Positions 6,718-9,897 of a stretch of DNA of 9,897 bases are shown piece by piece. The stretch comes from Chitinilyticum litopenaei DSM 21440. Its GTDB lineage: Bacteria > Pseudomonadota > Gammaproteobacteria > Burkholderiales > Chitinibacteraceae. A program made the position numbers and the translations under genes. The notes beneath the pieces are model-generated. The model did not search any database. It was not told the DNA's origin and worked only from the letters and a program-made list of their open reading frames with translations. Where the stretch lies: NCBI RefSeq assembly GCF_000428145.1, contig NZ_ATZJ01000066.1:1-9897 (forward strand), in the 5' to 3' direction. The stretch's first letter is position 1. Each line of letters begins with the position of its first letter.

Positions 6718-7350
6718 ATGCCGTTGCGGCACACCAATATCCTGCTGGTCGAGCGACAAACCCTGCTGAACCAGATCATCAGACAGGCACTGACAGACGC
6801 CACCGGCGGCAGCATCTTTTCCTTGCCGGACATGGCGGCAGCAGCGGCGCTGACCGAAAAGCAGGACTTTGCAATGGCCGTGATCTCCCTGAGCGATATC
6901 GACAGGAAGAACATCAGGGCCATTGGCGCGCTGCGGGAATGCAGACCGAAAATGACCATCCTGGTCTTGACGGAAAACACAATCCACGACGCAGAACTTT
7001 ATGAGGAGCTGGGGGTTGCCGGCTATGCCGCCTTTGGCGTTCATGCCCTCAATCTTGGCGAGCTGGCCGGATACGCGCTCCGTGAACCCGGAGGCCGCAT
7101 TCTGCTGGCGTCCATCGGGGAGCAGGGCGCATCAGGCAGCCACGCCGGGCAACCTCCCGCCCCGGTGATCAGCAAAAAGGAAAAGGAAGTGCTCGAACTG
7201 ATTGCCAAAGGCATGCGCAACAAGGAAATTGCCCGCGAGCTTGGCCTGGCGGAAAGCACGATCAAGTCGCACCTGGGTCAGCTGCGGAAAAAACTGGGGG
7301 TCTCCAACCGGACAAAAATGGCCTTGCACCTGAAAAACATGAAGGATTGA
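6718..7350 (+). CDS. LuxR/NarL-type transcriptional regulator with degenerate receiver domain
   Basis: The 210-residue protein has the two-domain layout of NarL-family response regulators: an N-terminal receiver-like fold (about 5-125), a linker (about 132-148), and a C-terminal LuxR-type helix-turn-helix (about 150-208). The HTH is well preserved, with SKKEKEVLELIAKGMRNKEIA followed by the recognition region around ESTIKSHLGQLRKKLGV. The receiver is not. The acidic pair after the first strand is Glu12-Arg13, the phosphoacceptor Asp aligns with Ser57, and the conserved Lys aligns with Phe106; only Thr85 of the active site remains. It is therefore probably not controlled by a NarX-type kinase. 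No kinase gene is in the window. It starts one base after moaA stops, with a G-rich ribosome-binding stretch at 6707-6712 inside the end of moaA. Position suggests control of nar genes. This is not canonical NarL, so I give no symbol. Confidence 0.9.
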   Translation: MPLRHTNILLVERQTLLNQIIRQALTDATGGSIFSLPDMAAAAALTEKQDFAMAVISLSDIDRKNIRAIGALRECRPKMTILVLTENTIHDAELYEELGVAGYAAFGVHALNLGELAGYALREPGGRILLASIGEQGASGSHAGQPPAPVISKKEKEVLELIAKGMRNKEIARELGLAESTIKSHLGQLRKKLGVSNRTKMALHLKNMKD

Positions 7351-7406
7351 TGCAGCGCAGCGCCGGATGGCGCACCCGCACCGGAAAGCACATGGACAGA
7401 GCGACA

Positions 7407-8696
7407 ATGAATAACAAACCGCCCCCGCAAAAGTTGCAGCACTGGTCAGTGCTGTTCGCCAGCACACTGGCCTTCACCGTCTGCTTCACCATCTGGATGA
7501 TGTTCGCGGTCGTCGGCATTCCGATCAAGACCGCATTGGGGCTCAGCGAAACCGAGTTCGGTCTGCTGACCGCCACGCCGGTGCTCACCGGCTCGCTGGT
7601 GCGCGTGCCGCTGGGGCTGTGGACGGACAAATACGGCGGACGCATCGTGCTGTTCCTGCTGATGCTCGCCACCGTCATCCCGATCTGGCTGATTTCCTAC
7701 GCCACCGCCTACTGGCATTTCCTCGCGCTGGGCCTGTTTGTCGGCCTGGCCGGTGGTTCGTTTTCCGTGGGCACACCCTATGTCGCGCGCTGGTTCAGCA
7801 AGCGCCAGCAAGGGCTGGCGATGGGTATTTTCGGCGCCGGCAATTCCGGCGCGGCGGTCAACAAATTCATCGCGCCCGTGCTGATCGGTCTGTACGGCTG
7901 GGTGGTGGTGCCGCAGGTGTACGCGGTGGGCATGTTGATCACCGCCATCCTGTTCTGGTTGCTGAGCAGCACCAACCCTTCGCACCACAGCGGCGCGGGC
8001 GTCTCGTTTGCCAGACAGCTCACCATGCTGAAAGACCCGAGGGTATGGCGCTACAGCCAATACTACTCGGTGGTTTTCGGCGGATACGTTGGTTTGTCGC
8101 TGTGGCTGGTCAAGTATTACGTCACTGAATACGGCCTTTCCATCCAGCACGCCGCGCTGCTGGCCGCGTGCTTTTCATTGCCCGGCGGCGTGCTGCGCGC
8201 ACTCGGTGGCTGGCTGTCGGACAAGTACGGCGCCTACAAGGTCACCTGGGGCGTGATGTGGGTGATGTGGGTGGCGCTGTTTCTGCTGTCCTACCCGCAA
8301 ACGGCGATGATCATCCAGACCACCAAAGGGCCGCTTTCGCTCGATATTGGTCTTTCGGTCGTGCCGTTTACCGTGCTGCTGTTTGTCGTCGGCATCGCCA
8401 TGGCGATCGGCAAGGCCTCCGTGTTCAAGTTCATCTCTGATGACTTCACCAGCAATATCGGCGCCGTGTCCGGCGTGGTGGGGCTCGCTGGCGGGCTGGG
8501 CGGTTTCATCCTGCCGATTATGTTTGGCGCGCTGCTTGATTTCAGCGGCGTGCGTTCCAGCTGCTTCATGCTGCTCTACGGCACCGTCTGCGTGAGCCTC
8601 GTGTGGATGCATTTCAGTTTCAAACCGCTGGCCGAAGAAGAGGCGATCAGACACGCCTCGGCCCAGAAACTGGCCACGGCCAGCGGCAAGCTTTAA
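7407..8696 (+). CDS. narK1: Nitrate/nitrite transporter NarK1 type (MFS)
   Basis: This is a major facilitator superfamily protein of the nitrate/nitrite porter family, with about 12 hydrophobic segments. With the start used it has 429 residues. It carries Arg66 in the second membrane segment (SLVRVPLGLWTDKYGGR, the MFS loop motif), a nitrate signature in segment 5 (GAGNSGAAVN, 143-152), Arg264 in segment 8 (GVLRALGGWLSDKYG) and a second glycine-rich signature in segment 11 (GVVGLAGGLGGF, 357-368). The two Arg residues correspond to the nitrate-binding pair of NarK. NarK1-type proteins are thought to be nitrate/proton symporters that start uptake. The start is uncertain: ATG at 7350 overlaps the regulator's TGA, and ATG at 7392 is also in frame. 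I prefer 7407 because the residues before it look unlike the family. NarK2 follows after 16 bases. Confidence 0.9.
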   Translation: MNNKPPPQKLQHWSVLFASTLAFTVCFTIWMMFAVVGIPIKTALGLSETEFGLLTATPVLTGSLVRVPLGLWTDKYGGRIVLFLLMLATVIPIWLISYATAYWHFLALGLFVGLAGGSFSVGTPYVARWFSKRQQGLAMGIFGAGNSGAAVNKFIAPVLIGLYGWVVVPQVYAVGMLITAILFWLLSSTNPSHHSGAGVSFARQLTMLKDPRVWRYSQYYSVVFGGYVGLSLWLVKYYVTEYGLSIQHAALLAACFSLPGGVLRALGGWLSDKYGAYKVTWGVMWVMWVALFLLSYPQTAMIIQTTKGPLSLDIGLSVVPFTVLLFVVGIAMAIGKASVFKFISDDFTSNIGAVSGVVGLAGGLGGFILPIMFGALLDFSGVRSSCFMLLYGTVCVSLVWMHFSFKPLAEEEAIRHASAQKLATASGKL

Positions 8697-8699
8697 ACC

Positions 8700-8705
8700 A
8701 AGGAG
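8700..8705 (+). promoter_or_regulatory. narK2 ribosome-binding site
   Basis: AAGGAG lies seven bases before the ATG at 8713, in the 16-base gap after narK1. It is the strongest ribosome-binding motif in the window and fixes the narK2 start. Confidence 0.85.
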
Positions 8706-8712
8706 AACCATC

Positions 8713-9897
8713 ATGTCGAGTGCCGTACTGAAACGCTGGGAGCCGGAAAACGCGGCCTTCTGGCAAAGCGAGGGCAAGAGCATTGCCCGGCGCAATCTGT
8801 GGATTTCGATTCCCTGCCTGTTGCTGGGGTTTTCGATTTCGGTGTTGTGGTCCATGGTGACCCTCAACATGCCCAATGCCGGCTTCACCTTCACCAAAGA
8901 TCAGCTCTTTTTGCTGACCGCACTGCCCAATCTGTCCGGCGCCACGCTGCGGATTTTCTACTCCTTCATGCCCTCGATGGTGGGCGGGCGCAAGTGGACG
9001 ACCATCTCGACCGGCCTGCTGCTGGTTCCGGCGCTGTGGCTGGGCTTTGCCGTGCAGGACCCGACCACGTCCTATCCGGTGATGCTGGCGATTGCGCTCT
9101 TGTGCGGGCTGGGGAGCGGCAACTTTGCCAGCTCGATGGCCAATATCGCCTACTTCTTCCCGTCGGCCGAGAAAGGCAAGGCCAACGGCCTGAACGCCGG
9201 TTTCGGCAATCTGGGCGTATCGCTCGCGCAGCTGCTGATTCCGCTGCTGATCACCCTGCCGCTGTTTGGCGCCTTCGGTGGCGACGCGCAGCACTATATG
9301 AAAGACGGCGTGGAAAAAAGCCTGTGGCTGCAGAATGCCGGCTTCATGTGGGTGCCGCTGATTGTCGCCGCCACGCTGGCCGCCTGGTTCGGCATGAACG
9401 ACATTGCGGACGCAAAAGCCTCGTTTGCCGAGCAGGCCGTGATCTTCAAGCGCCGCGACAACTGGATCATGTGCTACCTCTATATCGGCACCTTCGGCAG
9501 CTTCATCGGCTTTGCCGGCGCATTCGCCCTGCTCACCAAGACCATGTTTCCGGAAATCCCCGTGGCCAAGATCGCGTTTATCGGCCCCCTGATCGGCGCG
9601 CTGATCCGCCCGGTCGGCGGCACGATTTCCGACAAGCTCGGCGGCGCCAAAGTAACCCTGGTGGTCTTTGCCGGCATGGCAGCCGGCGTGCTCGGCGTGC
9701 TGTCGGCGTTGCCGGCCATGGCCGGCGGCGCGCCGGTCGGCGGCAACTGGACCATGTTCCTGCTCAGCTTCCTGTGGCTGTTCGCCTGGGCCGGCATCGG
9801 CAACGGCTCGACTTACAAAATGATCCCCACCATTTTCTCGACCCTGTGCAAGCGTGAAGCGGCAGGCAAGGGCGAGGCGGAAGAAAAGAAATCCTTG
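8713..9897 (+). CDS. narK2: Nitrate/nitrite antiporter NarK2 type (MFS), C-terminus outside window
   Basis: The frame is open from ATG 8713 to the window edge (395 codons). It closely resembles E. coli NarK, which exchanges nitrate for nitrite across the cytoplasmic membrane. Matching blocks include ARRNLWISIPCLLLGF (25-40), FTKDQLFLLTALP (60-72), SSMANIAYFFP (140-150) and the segment 5 nitrate signature GLNAGFGNLGVS (159-170). Arg80 and Arg299 occupy the places of NarK Arg89 and Arg305, which bind the substrate. E. coli NarK has 463 residues, so roughly the last membrane segments, with the second nitrate signature, are missing because of the window end and not through mutation. With NarK1 it forms the two-transporter pair seen in many denitrifiers, encoded here as separate genes and not as the fused NarK of Paracoccus. 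It lies 16 bases after narK1 and is surely co-transcribed. Confidence 0.95.
   Translation, partial: MSSAVLKRWEPENAAFWQSEGKSIARRNLWISIPCLLLGFSISVLWSMVTLNMPNAGFTFTKDQLFLLTALPNLSGATLRIFYSFMPSMVGGRKWTTISTGLLLVPALWLGFAVQDPTTSYPVMLAIALLCGLGSGNFASSMANIAYFFPSAEKGKANGLNAGFGNLGVSLAQLLIPLLITLPLFGAFGGDAQHYMKDGVEKSLWLQNAGFMWVPLIVAATLAAWFGMNDIADAKASFAEQAVIFKRRDNWIMCYLYIGTFGSFIGFAGAFALLTKTMFPEIPVAKIAFIGPLIGALIRPVGGTISDKLGGAKVTLVVFAGMAAGVLGVLSALPAMAGGAPVGGNWTMFLLSFLWLFAWAGIGNGSTYKMIPTIFSTLCKREAAGKGEAEEKKSL

Noticed and set aside
8799..9857. A 352-codon plus-strand frame overlapping narK2 in another frame
   Set aside because: The peptide is Arg/Ala-rich without membrane segments, whereas the frame from 8713 gives an unmistakable NarK with a strong ribosome-binding site.
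1..9897. tRNA, rRNA, riboswitch or CRISPR array
   Set aside because: No cloverleaf-like segment, conserved rRNA block or regularly spaced direct repeats were seen, and no molybdenum-cofactor riboswitch-like structure was recognised before moaA. Only a covariance-model search could exclude these formally.

Overview
The window holds a respiratory nitrate reductase locus from a GC-rich proteobacterium. The NarG, NarH, NarK and MoaA sequences look betaproteobacterial, most like a Rhodocyclales-type denitrifier. That placement rests on overall protein resemblance and codon style, so it is an inference. Seven genes account for almost all of the sequence, in two divergent arms that share a 276-base spacer at 5439-5714.

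Minus arm, read from 5438 down to 1: narG (catalytic molybdenum subunit, complete); a 95-base palindromic repeat that also carries narG's stop codon; narH (iron-sulfur subunit); and the first 33 codons of a probable transposase that runs off the left edge. narH matches its family to about residue 469. From there its frame runs into what looks like the end of an insertion sequence (outer end near 244) and finishes with a foreign tail of about 45 residues. The usual next genes, narJ (chaperone) and narI (membrane cytochrome b), are not in the window. If they exist, they lie beyond the element.

Plus arm, 5715 to 9897: moaA (first step of molybdenum cofactor synthesis, the cofactor NarG needs); a LuxR/NarL-type regulator one base after it; narK1; and narK2, cut by the right edge. 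The spacing (1, 56 and 16 bases) suggests one operon. Together the arms would supply nitrate uptake and nitrite export (NarK1/NarK2), cofactor (MoaA), transcriptional control and the reductase (NarGH).

Three things stand out. An insertion sequence appears to have truncated narH and cut it off from narJI. An intergenic palindromic repeat donates narG's stop codon. The NarL-like regulator has a receiver domain that has lost its phosphorylation site (Asp to Ser), its acidic pocket and its conserved Lys, so it probably works without phosphotransfer. I see no RNA genes, no CRISPR array and no convincing FNR or NarL binding site. I do not see an entirely new multi-gene system; the novelty lies in these three departures from a standard nar locus.
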